Source of the DNA: Rhodocyclaceae bacterium
Lineage (GTDB): Bacteria; Pseudomonadota; Gammaproteobacteria; Burkholderiales; Rhodocyclaceae
Reading direction: 5' to 3'
Assembly: GCA_019455325.1 (NCBI GenBank)
Contig: JACFMQ010000002.1
Span: 331,353-395,352, forward strand
Length of the DNA: 64,000 bases
Shown: one piece after another, positions 10,049 through 19,159 of the stretch
Layout of the letters: every line of letters starts with the position of its first letter
Numbering within the stretch: position 1 is the first letter of the stretch
The notes under the pieces: model-generated
Told to the model about the DNA's origin: nothing
The model's input: only the letters and a program-made list of their open reading frames with translations
Database searches by the model: none
Program-made: the position numbers and the translations under genes

Positions 10049-10165
10049 GCCTCCTGTCTTCACTCGCGCCGTGTGCTGAAAAACGGGCTGTTCGGCGCTT
10101 GCAGCAGGCTTGGCACCCTGCCGGACAGGCTTTTCCCAAGCGTCGTGTGGATCGGGCGGATGCCC
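10049..10165 (-). pseudogene. Relic of an MscS-type 3' end
   Basis: Read on the minus strand this segment encodes IHTTLGKSLSGRVPSLLQAP followed by NSPFFS, then ARVKTGGAEAAS after a frame change. The intact MscS gene at 10988-11551 ends with IHTTLRETFPDKEPSLLQVP, NSLFFQRMVRVKTGGAGAAG. The match covers only the last ~40 codons and is degenerate, so this is a broken duplicate. The rest of the 10013-10387 gap holds only AT-richer sequence before the next gene, with no other feature I can support. Confidence 0.75.
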
Positions 10166-10387
10166 GGCGCCTCGCCTCCGAACCAACGAAAAGAATCGCA
10201 GGCAAGCGGCAAAATCTGCCGCAATCGGCCAGAAAGCAGGCGCAACACGCAAAGCCAAGCCGGAAAAATCAAAAACAATACGAATCAAATAGCTAGACGA
10301 TCAATACCCCGCCGTCACCCCATCTGGCACAAACCATGCTATCAACATACGCAACCTTCCAGAAACCACACCGAAAGGAAATGGATC

Positions 10388-10894
10388 ATGACTATTGGAA
10401 GCGTATCGGCCAGTACCGTGAGCACGCTGCTTGGGGCAAGGAACTCGCAAGCAGTCAGGCAGGCATACGACACGGCCGCGACTTCGACGCCTGCAACGAG
10501 CGGGGACAAGGTGAGCATTTCCGAGGCCGGGCGGTCGGCATCGCGCGCCGAGCGGGAAATAGGGCCGGACAACGTCGAGTTCTACCAGATTGCGCCCTGG
10601 ATGGCAGATTACGGATTCATCGTCAGCACCAAACTGGGCGGGAAATACATTGATGATCCCACCTACGGGATAGACCGATCGGTTCGGGCGGAATACTCAC
10701 AACGCATTGAGGACATCACCCGGCAACTCATGCAGGATCACGGCATCAAAGACACGCAGACGCACTACGAGAAACTGATTCTCGACAAGGAATTCAGCGA
10801 AATGGTCAGACAGGACATGCTGGATCGCGTCAAGAACGACGCCCGACTCGTCGAACTGCTGCCCAAGGTAGGCAAATCCTTTTTGCTTGACTGA
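10388..10894 (+). CDS. Hypothetical protein, 168 residues
   Basis: ATG 10388 is preceded by AAAGGA at good spacing, giving MTIGSVSASTVSTLLGARNS and so on. I do not recognise the family. The first 50 residues are Ser/Thr/Ala-rich with DKVSISEAGR, a pattern seen at the start of some flagellar or secreted proteins, but there is no signal peptide. The middle has FYQIAPWMADYGFIVSTKLG, and the C-terminal half is charged and helical (HYEKLILDKEFSEMVRQDML). Codon use is less GC-biased than that of its neighbours, and it sits between an MscS gene and a relic of that gene, so insertion by transfer or duplication is likely. It appears monocistronic. Confidence 0.7.
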   Translation: MTIGSVSASTVSTLLGARNSQAVRQAYDTAATSTPATSGDKVSISEAGRSASRAEREIGPDNVEFYQIAPWMADYGFIVSTKLGGKYIDDPTYGIDRSVRAEYSQRIEDITRQLMQDHGIKDTQTHYEKLILDKEFSEMVRQDMLDRVKNDARLVELLPKVGKSFLLD

Positions 10895-10987
10895 CCCCTG
10901 CCCATCGGAAGCACGGTCGCAAACTCCCCGTCAGGCTGCCTCGCCGGAGTATCGACCGATCCACTCCCTGCCGACAACTCCAATCGC

Positions 10988-11551
10988 TTAGCCGGCAGCC
11001 CCGGCGCCGCCCGTCTTCACCCGCACCATGCGCTGGAAGAACAGGCTGTTGGGCACCTGCAGCAGGCTCGGCTCCTTGTCGGGAAAGGTTTCCCTGAGCG
11101 TCGTGTGGATCAGGTGGATGTCCAGCACTTCGCCGCTGAACCCGGCCTTGTCGCCGCTCTCCAGGATTTCGATGTGGTCGTGCAGGCGGAAGGGACGGGT
11201 GGTGTAGATCAGCACCGAGCAGAAGATGTTCGACAGCACGCTCCAGGCGGCGAAGAAGGCGACGGCAGCGACGGTGGCGAAACCGGTGATCGCCGTCCAC
11301 AGTACCGTGCTGGAAACGCCGAAGCGGTCGAGGACGAACAGCAGCACGCCGCCGAAGATCAGGAAGGTGCTGAAGCGCCGGCCGCCGACGATGAGTTCGA
11401 GCGGCAGGCTGTGGCGCTGGACGACGCGGGAAATCAGCCGGAGCACCAGCGCCCGCACGAGGATGGCGATCAGCACGACCAGCGCGATCTGCAGGCCGCC
11501 GGTGATGAGTTCGAGCCACGGTTGGGCCCAGTCGGGGAGGTAGTCTTTCAT
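10988..11551 (-). CDS. Small-conductance mechanosensitive channel (MscS family)
   Basis: About 187 residues from ATG 11551 (MKDYLPDWAQPWLEL); a start 12 codons upstream is possible and neither has a clear ribosome site. Three hydrophobic segments are followed by an MscS-type pore and beta domain: VAFFAAWSVLSNIFCSVLIY, TTRPFRLHDHIEI, SGEVLDIHLIHTTLRE and VPNSLFFQRMVRV. It lacks the large C-terminal domain of E. coli MscS and is a short family member. It would act as a tension-gated channel in the inner membrane. A degenerate copy of its 3' end lies 0.9 kb away on the same strand. Confidence 0.85.
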   Translation of the reverse strand: MKDYLPDWAQPWLELITGGLQIALVVLIAILVRALVLRLISRVVQRHSLPLELIVGGRRFSTFLIFGGVLLFVLDRFGVSSTVLWTAITGFATVAAVAFFAAWSVLSNIFCSVLIYTTRPFRLHDHIEILESGDKAGFSGEVLDIHLIHTTLRETFPDKEPSLLQVPNSLFFQRMVRVKTGGAGAAG

Positions 11552-11749
11552 GGGAAGAAGAGCCATGGGGTAGTAAGAGACGCGCATCGCGCAAGCCGCG
11601 CAATGGCCGGATCATACTGCCATTGGACGATGCCTGCCGGTCGGCCGGGGGAACTCCGGGAACCCCGGGTTCCGGCCCGCGGCGCGGCTCACCCGGCGGC
11701 GAAGCCGACGGTGAACCGGGAGAAGCGCATGGTTTTCTCGAAGCAGCGG

Positions 11750-12217
11750 CTAAGCCAAGCGACGCCTGAGCGTAACTTCGGTCACGGGCCGTTCATCGTG
11801 GCTCCAGAAGCGATCGGAAACGCGTTCCTCGATGACACGAAAGCCAAGGCGGCAGAAGATTTCGACATTCCCGGTTTCCTTGATCGTTGCGAGTTCCAGG
11901 GCAGGGCACCCGGCTCCGGCGGCGAGCGAGGCGCCGTATGCAAGCAAGTCGGCAGCCACGCCGCAGCGCCGATGCGTCGGCGCCACGGCGATGCCCTGCA
12001 CGTAAACCGCAGAAGCGTGACGAATACACTCGGCAACGCCAACGATGGCCTCGGCGTCATCCACCGCGACGATTCGCGATGAGTCCGATCGATTCCGGAG
12101 AATGGGCTCTGCGCTCGGCTTCGGGGAATAGACCCTCCGGAGTTCGCGCGTGCAAGCAGCCGTGATGAGATCGACTGCCTCGGTATCGCTGGCGGCAAAC
12201 GCGCGGACAAGGGTCAT
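11750..12217 (-). CDS. GNAT family N-acetyltransferase
   Basis: A 155-residue protein with GNAT layout: an N-terminal helix region (MTLVRAFAASDTEAVDLITA), the central strand VYVQGIAVAPTHRRCGVAAD with the acetyl-CoA loop R-R-C-G-V-A, and the C-terminal ETGNVEIFCRLGFRVIEER. Such enzymes transfer acetyl from acetyl-CoA to an amine; the substrate is not predictable here. It is one of two unrelated GNAT genes side by side on the minus strand in the less GC-rich patch between MscS and purM. The 11588-11749 gap upstream of MscS shows nothing recognisable. Confidence 0.85.
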   Translation of the reverse strand: MTLVRAFAASDTEAVDLITAACTRELRRVYSPKPSAEPILRNRSDSSRIVAVDDAEAIVGVAECIRHASAVYVQGIAVAPTHRRCGVAADLLAYGASLAAGAGCPALELATIKETGNVEIFCRLGFRVIEERVSDRFWSHDERPVTEVTLRRRLA

Positions 12218-12310
12218 CGGAGATGGCCCAACGGAACTGACCGGCCTGCGCGACTTTTCGCCCAGGTCCGCTCGACGGCAAGGTCATGCCTCATCTTGTA
12301 ATTCCGTTTC

Positions 12311-12709
12311 TTAGCTTCGCCGTCGGATCTCCATTGCGCTGGCACCCTGGCTGATTTCGAAGCCGCATTTCGCAAAGAAATCTGCCTTGTCGTTATTGGA
12401 TATCAGAATCATGTGACGACACTGCCGGTAGTTTTCCATGATCCTTTCCATCAGGGTTTTTCCGATTCCTCTTCCCTGGTACTCACCATGGATAAGGACA
12501 TAGTGAAGGTAGACGATGTGCACGCCGTCGGAAAGCGCGTTGACCAGGCCGATCAGCCGATCATCGTCCCATGCAGATACCACGGTGTCGCTATTCTCTA
12601 AAATTGATGCCAATCGTCGTAGATTATTTCCATACCCCCAGCCTACTGACGCAAAAAGGTCATTCAACTGGGATGTATCAAAAGTCTTTACCTCTTTGTA
12701 CTGGATCAT
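12311..12709 (-). CDS. GNAT family N-acetyltransferase
   Basis: A 132-residue short GNAT protein: AWDDDRLIGLVNALSDGVHI, then YLHYVLIHGEYQGRGIGKTL with the acetyl-CoA signature Q-G-R-G-I-G, and ADFFAKCGFEISQGASAMEI at the end. Its base composition is clearly lower in GC than the chromosome around it, which points to recent acquisition. Substrate unknown. It is separated from the other GNAT gene by about 90 bp. The 12710-12939 stretch upstream holds no gene I can support, only a minus-strand terminator near 12868. Confidence 0.85.
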   Translation of the reverse strand: MIQYKEVKTFDTSQLNDLFASVGWGYGNNLRRLASILENSDTVVSAWDDDRLIGLVNALSDGVHIVYLHYVLIHGEYQGRGIGKTLMERIMENYRQCRHMILISNNDKADFFAKCGFEISQGASAMEIRRRS

Positions 12710-12867
12710 GCTGGTCGACTATCGTTTGGCATGTACATCCCGTGCCGACGAAAAGAATGGGAACCTGACCCCGTATTCACGCCGATGCCTTAACGGGGGC
12801 AACCGATCTCGCGTGGTTTTATGCGCGAGGTTCGGCTGACCGCCAGATTCGAGCCAGACCAAAGAAA

Positions 12868-12893
12868 AAGGCCGAGAACCCCCGGCCTTGCCG
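12868..12893 (-). terminator. Rho-independent terminator after the DUF2283 gene
   Basis: On the minus strand the stem AAGGCCG/CGGCCTT with a GGGGTTCT-type loop is followed by TTTCTTT. It lies about 50 bp past the stop codon of the DUF2283 gene, on the same strand. Confidence 0.7.
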
Positions 12894-12939
12894 TCGATCG
12901 GAACGAAGCGCGTCACGCAACGCGCTTGAGCGGTTCAGG

Positions 12940-13104
12940 CTATGTGCTGCGCTCGCTGACGGAAAGCACCTCGATGCCGACGACCTTCCCGGCCTCATTG
13001 AAATCCAGGATGATGCCCGGTTGCACCTGTTCCGATTCGAGAATCTTGGCCTTGCCGAGTCGGACATAAAGCGCGTCTGCGCTCGGATCGTACTCGAATT
13101 TCAT
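12940..13104 (-). CDS. DUF2283 family small protein
   Basis: A 54-residue protein from ATG 13104: MKFEYDPSADALYVRLGKAK, then ILESEQVQPGIILDFNEAGK and VVGIEVLSVSERST. This is the complete DUF2283 pattern (Y-D-x-x-x-D-A-L-Y-V, D-x-x-G-x-V-V-G-I-E-V-L). The family has no established biochemical function; members often sit near DUF4258 or toxin-antitoxin-like genes, but no partner is visible here. It lies between purM and a terminator. Confidence 0.85.
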   Translation of the reverse strand: MKFEYDPSADALYVRLGKAKILESEQVQPGIILDFNEAGKVVGIEVLSVSERST

Positions 13105-13145
13105 AGCCTTGCACTTTCATCCCTTGCGGAAAACCTTCCACCGAA

Positions 13146-14195
13146 TCAGACGACGACCGTCTGCGCCTCATCCCCCCGACGCGCCTCGATCGCACCAATC
13201 TCGACCGCCACCTCGCCGGCCGCCCGCAGGTGCGCCAGCGCCGCATCCAGATGCTCGCGGGCGACGACCACGACCATGCCGATGCCGCAGTTGAACACGC
13301 GGTGCATCTCGGCCTCGGCGACGCCGCCCTCGCGCTGCAGCCAGTCGAACAGCGCCGGCCGCCGCCAGGCGGACTGCCGCAGCATGGCCTTGGCGCCGGC
13401 CGGCAGCACGCGCGGCACGTTCTCGGTCAGTCCGCCGCCGGTGATGTGCGCCATGCCCTTGACCGGCAGCGCCTGCATCAGCGAGAGCAGCGGCTTCACG
13501 TAGATGTGCGTCGGCGCCATGATGGCGTCGGCCAGCGTTTTCTCGCCGTCGAACTTCGCGTCCAGGTCCGGCCGCGCGCGCTCGACGATCTTCCTGACCA
13601 GCGAGTAGCCGTTCGAATGCGCACCGGACGAGGCGAGGCCGATCACCGCGTCGCCGGCGACGATGGTCGAGCCGTCGATGATCTTCGACTTCTCGACGAC
13701 GCCGACGGCGAAGCCGGCGAGGTCGTATTCGCCGGCCGGGTACATGCCCGGCATCTCCGCCGTCTCGCCGCCGATCAGCGCGCAGCCCGAGAGCTCGCAG
13801 CCTTTCGCGATGCCCTGCACGACCGAGGCGGCGGTGTCCACGTCGAGCTTGCCGCAGGCGAAGTAGTCGAGGAAGAAGAGCGGCTCGGCGCCCTGCACCA
13901 GGATGTCGTTCACGCTCATGGCGACGAGGTCGATGCCCACCGTGTCGTGGCGGTTCAGTTCGAAGGCCAGCTTGAGCTTGGTGCCGACGCCGTCGGTGCC
14001 GGAGACCAGCACCGGCTCGCGGTACTTCTTCGGCACCTCGAAGAGCGCGCCGAAGCCGCCGATGCCGCCGAGCACGCCGTCGCGCAGCGTTTTCTTCGCA
14101 AAGGGCTTGATGCGGTCGACGAGGGCGTCGCCGGCGTCGATGTCTACGCCGGCGTCACGGTAGGAAAGCGAGGGCTGCGGGGAGGACTGCGTCAT
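13146..14195 (-). CDS. purM: Phosphoribosylformylglycinamidine cyclo-ligase
   Basis: 349 residues from ATG 14195 ([20 protein letters not shown]). The start [20 protein letters not shown] and the motifs [40 protein letters not shown] and [16 protein letters not shown] are characteristic of AIR synthetase. It converts FGAM to AIR with ATP in purine synthesis. The open frame extends upstream past the start, but that extension is not PurM-like. It is divergent from hda, a common arrangement in betaproteobacteria. The ~170-bp gap between the two starts should carry both promoters. Confidence 0.97.
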   Translation of the reverse strand: MTQSSPQPSLSYRDAGVDIDAGDALVDRIKPFAKKTLRDGVLGGIGGFGALFEVPKKYREPVLVSGTDGVGTKLKLAFELNRHDTVGIDLVAMSVNDILVQGAEPLFFLDYFACGKLDVDTAASVVQGIAKGCELSGCALIGGETAEMPGMYPAGEYDLAGFAVGVVEKSKIIDGSTIVAGDAVIGLASSGAHSNGYSLVRKIVERARPDLDAKFDGEKTLADAIMAPTHIYVKPLLSLMQALPVKGMAHITGGGLTENVPRVLPAGAKAMLRQSAWRRPALFDWLQREGGVAEAEMHRVFNCGIGMVVVVAREHLDAALAHLRAAGEVAVEIGAIEARRGDEAQTVVV

Positions 14196-14364
14196 CGGGG
14201 TATCCGTTCGGGACGTTTGCGGGGGCCCGGATGATAGAATGCCGGACCTTGAATAAAGCGCGAATTTTACCCGAAACCGCCCCGAGACGCGCCGCCGGCA
14301 GCCGCCGGCGCGCCTGCCCGACCGCCTCCGCCAGCACCGCCGACGCCCACGCCGCGCCATCGCC

Positions 14365-15018
14365 ATGCGCCAGTTGCTCCTCGACCTGATCCCCGACACG
14401 CCGCCGACGCTGGAGAATTTCGTCGCCGGCGGCAACGCCGACGCGCTGACCGCGCTCGCCGGCTGGCTGGCCGCGGACAACCGCGAGCCCTGCCTGTTCC
14501 TCTGGGGCGAGAGCGGCGCCGGCAAGAGCCATCTGCTCGCCGCGGCCGGCGCCTGCTACGTCGATGCCGCCGCCGACCCGGACCTGGCGGGCGCTCCGGC
14601 CGAGGCCCCCTTCCTCGCCGTGGACGACGTCGAATCGCTTTCCGGCGACGGCCAGGTCGCCCTCTTCAACCACTTCAACCGCCTGCGCGCGGCCGGCGGC
14701 CGGCTGCTCGTCGCCGCCGCACAGCCGCCGGCGCAGCTCGAACTGCGCGAGGACCTGCGCACGCGGCTCGGCTCCGGCCTGATCTACCGCCTGCGCCCGC
14801 TGTCCGACGCCGAACGCGCCGCCGCGCTGGCCGAGCAGGCGGCGCGGCGCGGCATGCGCCTGCCGCCGGAGGCGCTCGACTACCTGCTGACGCGCGCGCC
14901 GCGCGACATGCGTTCGCTCGCCGCGCTGCTCGTCGCGCTCGACCGCCATTCCCTCGAACACAAGCGCCCGCTGACGCTGCCGCTGCTGCGCGAAGTGCTG
15001 CAGGCGCCCGCTCCGTGA
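14365..15018 (+). CDS. hda: DnaA regulatory inactivator Hda
   Basis: 217 residues, the length of Hda. It begins [20 protein letters not shown], which contains the beta-clamp binding motif near QLLLDL, then a P-loop [13 protein letters not shown], Walker [10 protein letters not shown], and sensor sequences [17 protein letters not shown] and [19 protein letters not shown]. It lacks the DNA-binding C-terminal domain of DnaA. Hda with the clamp stimulates ATP hydrolysis by DnaA and so prevents re-initiation. It is divergent from purM and 13 bp before the HAD gene. Confidence 0.93.
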   Translation: MRQLLLDLIPDTPPTLENFVAGGNADALTALAGWLAADNREPCLFLWGESGAGKSHLLAAAGACYVDAAADPDLAGAPAEAPFLAVDDVESLSGDGQVALFNHFNRLRAAGGRLLVAAAQPPAQLELREDLRTRLGSGLIYRLRPLSDAERAAALAEQAARRGMRLPPEALDYLLTRAPRDMRSLAALLVALDRHSLEHKRPLTLPLLREVLQAPAP

Positions 15019-15031
15019 ACCGCCAGAGACC

Positions 15032-15715
15032 ATGACCACCGACCTCAATCTCGCTCTCTTCGACCTCGACAACACCCTGCTCGCCGGCGACTCGGACTTC
15101 GAGTGGGCGCAGTTCCTGATCGGCCGCGGCGCGCTCGACCGCGAGCTGCACGAGGCGCGGAACCGCCAGTTCTACGAGCAGTACAAGGCCGGCACGCTGG
15201 ACATCCACGAATTCCTCGACTTCCAGTTGAAGCCGCTCTCCCGCCACGAACGCGCCGAACTCGACGCCTGGCACCGCGACTTCATGGCCACGCGCATCCG
15301 GCCGATCATGACGCCGGCGGCGAAGGCGCTGGTGCAGGAGCACCTCGATCGCGGCGACGTCTGCGCCGTGGTCACCGCCACCAACAGCTTCGTCACCGGG
15401 CCGATCGTCCGCGAGTTCGGCATCCCGCACCTGATCGCCACGGTGCCGGCGGTCGAGGACGGCCGCTTCACCGGCAAGCCGCGCGGCACGCCGTCGTTCC
15501 GCGAGGGCAAGATCCTGCGCGTCGACAACTGGCTGGAATCGCTCGGCCTGTGCTGGCAGAGCTTCGCCCGCACGTATTTCTACAGCGACTCGCACAACGA
15601 CCTGCCGCTGCTGCAGAAGGTCAGCGACCCGGTGGCCGTGGACCCCGACGACACGCTGCGCGCGCACGCCGCGGCGGCCGGCTGGCCGGTGCGCTCGCTG
15701 CGCGCCGTGTCATAA
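15032..15715 (+). CDS. HAD-IB family phosphatase (SerB-like)
   Basis: 227 residues with the HAD motifs in order: LALFDLDNTLLAGDSD (motif I D-x-D), AVVTATNSFVTGP (motif II T), and YFYSDSHNDLPLLQKVSDPV (motif III/IV), with FREGKILRV supplying the Lys. This subfamily hydrolyses small phosphomonoesters; some members act on phosphoserine or histidinol phosphate, but the substrate here is uncertain. It follows hda closely and precedes pcnB. Confidence 0.88.
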   Translation: MTTDLNLALFDLDNTLLAGDSDFEWAQFLIGRGALDRELHEARNRQFYEQYKAGTLDIHEFLDFQLKPLSRHERAELDAWHRDFMATRIRPIMTPAAKALVQEHLDRGDVCAVVTATNSFVTGPIVREFGIPHLIATVPAVEDGRFTGKPRGTPSFREGKILRVDNWLESLGLCWQSFARTYFYSDSHNDLPLLQKVSDPVAVDPDDTLRAHAAAAGWPVRSLRAVS

Positions 15716-15764
15716 TCGCCGCCAGCCCAAGGCGGACAAAAGCAAAGAAAGCATCCCCGACGCG

Positions 15765-17108
15765 ATGATCCGAAAGTTCATTTCCCGCGTATCGAAGGTT
15801 CTCGGCCGGAAGAAGCCGCTCTCTTCCGAGCCGGCCGTCATCCCGCGCGCCACCCACGGCATCCGCCGCGAGCACATCCACAGTTCCGCCCGGCGCGTCT
15901 GCGAAACCCTGCAGGACAAGGGCTTCAAGGCTTTCGTCGTCGGCGGCGCGGTGCGCGACCTGCTGATCGGCGAGGACCCGAAGGACTACGACATCGCCAC
16001 CGACGCGACGCCGGAGCAGATCCGCCACGCCTTCCGCCGCGCGCGCATCATCGGCCGCCGCTTCCAGATCGTGCACGTGATGATCGGCGCCGAGACGCTG
16101 GAAGTGACCACCTTCCGCGGCGCGCTGGCCGACGACGCGAAGAAGGACGCGCACGGCCGCGTGCTGCACGACAACGTCTTCGGTACGCAGGCCGAGGACG
16201 CCGCGCGCCGCGACTTCACGGTGAACGCCCTCTACTACGACCCGGCCGGCGAGGTCATCGTCGACTACCATCACGGCGTCGCCGACCTCAAGCAGAAGAC
16301 GCTGCGCATGATCGGCGAGCCGCGCGCACGCTACCGCGAAGACCCGGTGCGCATGCTGCGCGCCGTGCGCCTGGCGGCCAAGCTCGGGCTGGTCATCGAC
16401 CCGGCCGCCGAGAAGCCGATCCGCGAGATGGCGCCACTGCTGGAAAACGTGCCGGCCGCCCGCCTCTTCGACGAGATGCTGAAGCTGCTCACCTCCGGCC
16501 ACGCCGTGAAGTGCCTCAGGCAACTGCGCGGAGCCGGCCTGCACCACGGCCTTTTGCCGCTGCTCGACGTGATCCTCGAACAGCCGCTCGGCGAGCGCTT
16601 CGTCATGCTCGCGCTGGAAAACACCGACCGACGCGTGCGCGCCGACAAGCCGATCTCGCCCGGCTTCCTCTTCGCCACGCTGCTCTGGCACGAGGTGCTG
16701 GCGCAGTGGGAACGCTTCAAGCAGAAGGGCGAGCGGCCGATTCCGGCGCTCTTCGCGGCGATGGACGAAGTGCTCGACACGCAGGCCGAGAAGCTCGCCA
16801 TCACCCGCCGCATCGCCGGCGACATCAAGGACATCTGGGCGCTGCAGCCGCGCTTCGAAGCGCGCGCCGGCAAGAAGCCCTACGGACTCCTGGAACAGCC
16901 GCGCTTCCGCGCCGGCTACGACTTCCTGCTGCTGCGCGCCGAATCCGGCGAAGTGCCGCAGGAACTGGCCGACTGGTGGACGCGCTTCATCGACGCCGAC
17001 GGCACCGAGCGGGTGGCCATGCTGCTGCCGGAGACCGCCGAGAAGAAAAAGCGCCGCCGGCGCAAGAAACCCGCCGGCGGACGCGGCGAAGCCCCGGCCG
17101 ACGCCTGA
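15765..17108 (+). CDS. pcnB: Poly(A) polymerase I
   Basis: 447 residues. The nucleotidyltransferase core has FVVGGAVRDLLIGEDPKDYD with the catalytic D-x-D and the flexible ATDATPEQIRHAFRRARIIG region. It continues with GTQAEDAARRDFTVNALYYD and IGEPRARYREDPVRMLRAVR, which separate PcnB/CCA enzymes from other families; the Lys/Arg-rich C-terminus (KKKRRRRKKPAG) is typical of PcnB. It adds 3' A-tails that promote RNA decay. The upstream gene ends with CATAAT, which may be its -10 region. Confidence 0.93.
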   Translation: MIRKFISRVSKVLGRKKPLSSEPAVIPRATHGIRREHIHSSARRVCETLQDKGFKAFVVGGAVRDLLIGEDPKDYDIATDATPEQIRHAFRRARIIGRRFQIVHVMIGAETLEVTTFRGALADDAKKDAHGRVLHDNVFGTQAEDAARRDFTVNALYYDPAGEVIVDYHHGVADLKQKTLRMIGEPRARYREDPVRMLRAVRLAAKLGLVIDPAAEKPIREMAPLLENVPAARLFDEMLKLLTSGHAVKCLRQLRGAGLHHGLLPLLDVILEQPLGERFVMLALENTDRRVRADKPISPGFLFATLLWHEVLAQWERFKQKGERPIPALFAAMDEVLDTQAEKLAITRRIAGDIKDIWALQPRFEARAGKKPYGLLEQPRFRAGYDFLLLRAESGEVPQELADWWTRFIDADGTERVAMLLPETAEKKKRRRRKKPAGGRGEAPADA

Positions 17109-17135
17109 GCGCCACCCCCACCCCTCGCAGTCCGC

Positions 17136-17618
17136 ATGACGCACCAGGCCTTCGTCGCCCTCGGCGCCAACCTCGACGACCCGCTGGCGCAGGTGCGCGC
17201 GGCGCTCGCCGCGCTGCCCCGGCTGCCGGCGACGCACGTCGTCGCCGCCTCTTCGCTCTACCGCACGGCGCCGGTCGGCCTCATCGGGCAGCCCGACTTC
17301 ATCAACGCCGTCGTCGAGCTGCGCACCCGCCTCGACCCGGAAGCCCTGCTCGACGCGCTGTTCGCCGTCGAGGCCGAATTCGGCCGCGTGCGCGCCGCGC
17401 GGAACGGGCCGCGCACGCTCGACCTCGACCTGCTGCTCCACGGCGACGCGGTGATCGACCGGCCGCGCCTGCAGTTGCCGCACCCGCGCCTGCACCTGCG
17501 GGCCTTCGTCGTCGCGCCGCTCGCCGAGATCGCGCCGGACTGTCGCATCCCCGGCCGCGGCACGGTCGCCGCCTGGCTGCCGGCGGTGGCCATGCAACGC
17601 ATCGAGCGGCTGCCGTGA
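17136..17618 (+). CDS. folK: 2-amino-4-hydroxy-6-hydroxymethyldihydropteridine pyrophosphokinase
   Basis: 160 residues with the HPPK signatures FVALGANLDDPLAQVRAAL, GQPDFINAVVELRT, EAEFGRVRAARNGPRTLDLD and LPHPRLHLRAFVVAPLAEIA. It transfers pyrophosphate from ATP to the pterin in folate synthesis. It follows pcnB and overlaps the next gene by four bases (GTGA), so the two are translationally coupled. Confidence 0.96.
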   Translation: MTHQAFVALGANLDDPLAQVRAALAALPRLPATHVVAASSLYRTAPVGLIGQPDFINAVVELRTRLDPEALLDALFAVEAEFGRVRAARNGPRTLDLDLLLHGDAVIDRPRLQLPHPRLHLRAFVVAPLAEIAPDCRIPGRGTVAAWLPAVAMQRIERLP

Positions 17619-17974
17619 TCGCGCTCGCCGGCATCCCGGTGCTGTGGAAGACGGTGCTGCTGCTCACCGCGTCGAACGTCTTCATGACCTTCGCCTGGTA
17701 CGCGCACCTGAAGAACCTCAACGACCGCCCGTGGTGGATCGCCGCGCTCGCCTCGTGGGGCATCGCGCTCTTCGAATACCTGCTGCAGGTGCCGGCGAAC
17801 CGCATCGGCCACCGGGAGCTGTCGCTGGCGCAGTTGAAGATCCTGCAGGAGGCGATCACGCTGACCGTGTTCGTGCCCTTCGTCGTCTTCTACATGCAGC
17901 AGCCGCTGAAGCTTGACTATCTCTGGGCCGGCCTGTGTATCCTTGGCGCCGTCTATTTCATTTTCCGCAGTTAG
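17615..17974 (+). CDS. DUF486 family membrane protein
   Basis: 119 residues from GTG 17615, overlapping the folK stop. Four hydrophobic segments are visible: [57 protein letters not shown] and [17 protein letters not shown]. The central [20 protein letters not shown] is the DUF486 hallmark. The family resembles small multidrug resistance/DMT transporters but has no assigned function. Confidence 0.88.
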   Translation: MIALAGIPVLWKTVLLLTASNVFMTFAWYAHLKNLNDRPWWIAALASWGIALFEYLLQVPANRIGHRELSLAQLKILQEAITLTVFVPFVVFYMQQPLKLDYLWAGLCILGAVYFIFRS

Positions 17975-18024
17975 ACACAAACACAACCATCAAATCCGAA
18001 GCGAAGAAACGGGGGAAGACGTAC

Positions 18025-19143
18025 ATGTTCGGCAATGGCAACGCAGTCCGCGCGCTGGAGGACAAGGTCCGCGCGCTCGCAAGCGACAACGCACAATTGC
18101 AGCAGCGCCTCGACGCCACCGAGGCCCGCGCCGGCGAAGCCGAGGCCGAGGCGCATCGCCTGCGCCAGACGGAGAACCTGCAGCAGCGGCTGTTCGAGCA
18201 GTTCCGCGCCTACCGCGATTCGCTCGGCGAATCACAGCAGACGCTGGCCACGCTGGCCGAGCGGCTGCGCGAGGAAAAGGCGGAAACCGTGCGCACCGGC
18301 GAACTGGCACACACCGGCAGCGAGGCCGTGCACAAGATCGCCGGCGAATTGACGCAGCTCGCCGGCGATTCGCGCCAGGCCATGGACAAGGTGGTCGGCC
18401 TGCAGGCCAGCGCCGAGAAGATCGGCGGCATCGTGAACCTGATCAAGGAGATCGCCGACCAGACCAACCTGCTGGCCTTGAACGCCGCCATCGAGGCGGC
18501 GCGCGCCGGCGAGGCCGGCCGCGGCTTCGCGGTGGTCGCCGACGAGGTGAGAAAGCTCGCCGAGCGCACGACGCACGCGACCAAGGACATCTCGCAACTG
18601 GTCGGCACGATCCAGCAGGAGACCTCGGGGGCGAACGCCAGCATCGGCCACCTCGCCGAGCAGTCGGAAGCGTTCAGCGCCGAAGGCAAGCGCGCCTCGG
18701 CGAGCATGGGCGACATCACCTCGCTGGCCCGGCAGATGGAACAGGCCATCGCCACCTCGGCGCTGCGCAGCTTCGTCGAGCTGGCGAAGATGGACCACCT
18801 GATCTTCAAGTTCGACGTCTACCAGGTGGTCATGGGCCTCGTCGACAAGCGGCCGGAAGAACTCGCCGAGCACACCGCCTGCCGCCTCGGCAAGTGGTAC
18901 TACGAGGGCGAGGGCAAGGCCTGCTTCTCGCGGCTCGACGGCTACCGGGCGATGGAGGAACCGCACCGCGAAGTGCACCACTACGGTCGCGAGGCCATCG
19001 CCCGCCATCTCGCCGGCGATGCCGCCGCCTGCGTCGACGCCATCGCCGGCATGGAGCGGGCGAGCGCCGAGGTGCTCGGCTGCCTGGAACGGATGGCGGT
19101 GAACGGCGACACCTCGCCCGACGTCCTGTGCATGGAACACTGA
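18025..19143 (+). CDS. Soluble chemoreceptor with C-terminal CZB zinc domain
   Basis: 372 residues without membrane helices. An N-terminal coiled coil (about 8-60) leads into a short MCP signalling domain with tip [20 protein letters not shown] near residue 152. The C-terminal CZB domain (about 255-335) has [14 protein letters not shown], the [15 protein letters not shown]ys motif and [14 protein letters not shown], which supply the His3Cys zinc site. CZB receptors are cytosolic and have been linked to sensing zinc or hypochlorous acid through the zinc-bound Cys. It stands 17 bp before the deoxynucleoside kinase gene. Confidence 0.92.
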   Translation: MFGNGNAVRALEDKVRALASDNAQLQQRLDATEARAGEAEAEAHRLRQTENLQQRLFEQFRAYRDSLGESQQTLATLAERLREEKAETVRTGELAHTGSEAVHKIAGELTQLAGDSRQAMDKVVGLQASAEKIGGIVNLIKEIADQTNLLALNAAIEAARAGEAGRGFAVVADEVRKLAERTTHATKDISQLVGTIQQETSGANASIGHLAEQSEAFSAEGKRASASMGDITSLARQMEQAIATSALRSFVELAKMDHLIFKFDVYQVVMGLVDKRPEELAEHTACRLGKWYYEGEGKACFSRLDGYRAMEEPHREVHHYGREAIARHLAGDAAACVDAIAGMERASAEVLGCLERMAVNGDTSPDVLCMEH

Positions 19144-19159
19144 CGGGGCCCGCGTCCGC

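Noticed and set aside
12710..12939. Short open frames in the gap upstream of the second GNAT gene
   Set aside because: No ribosome site, family match or codon bias supports them; only a minus-strand terminator is credible there.
13146..14525. Extended purM reading frame beginning near 14525
   Set aside because: The extra N-terminus is not PurM-like and overlaps hda; ATG 14195 gives the normal length and start.
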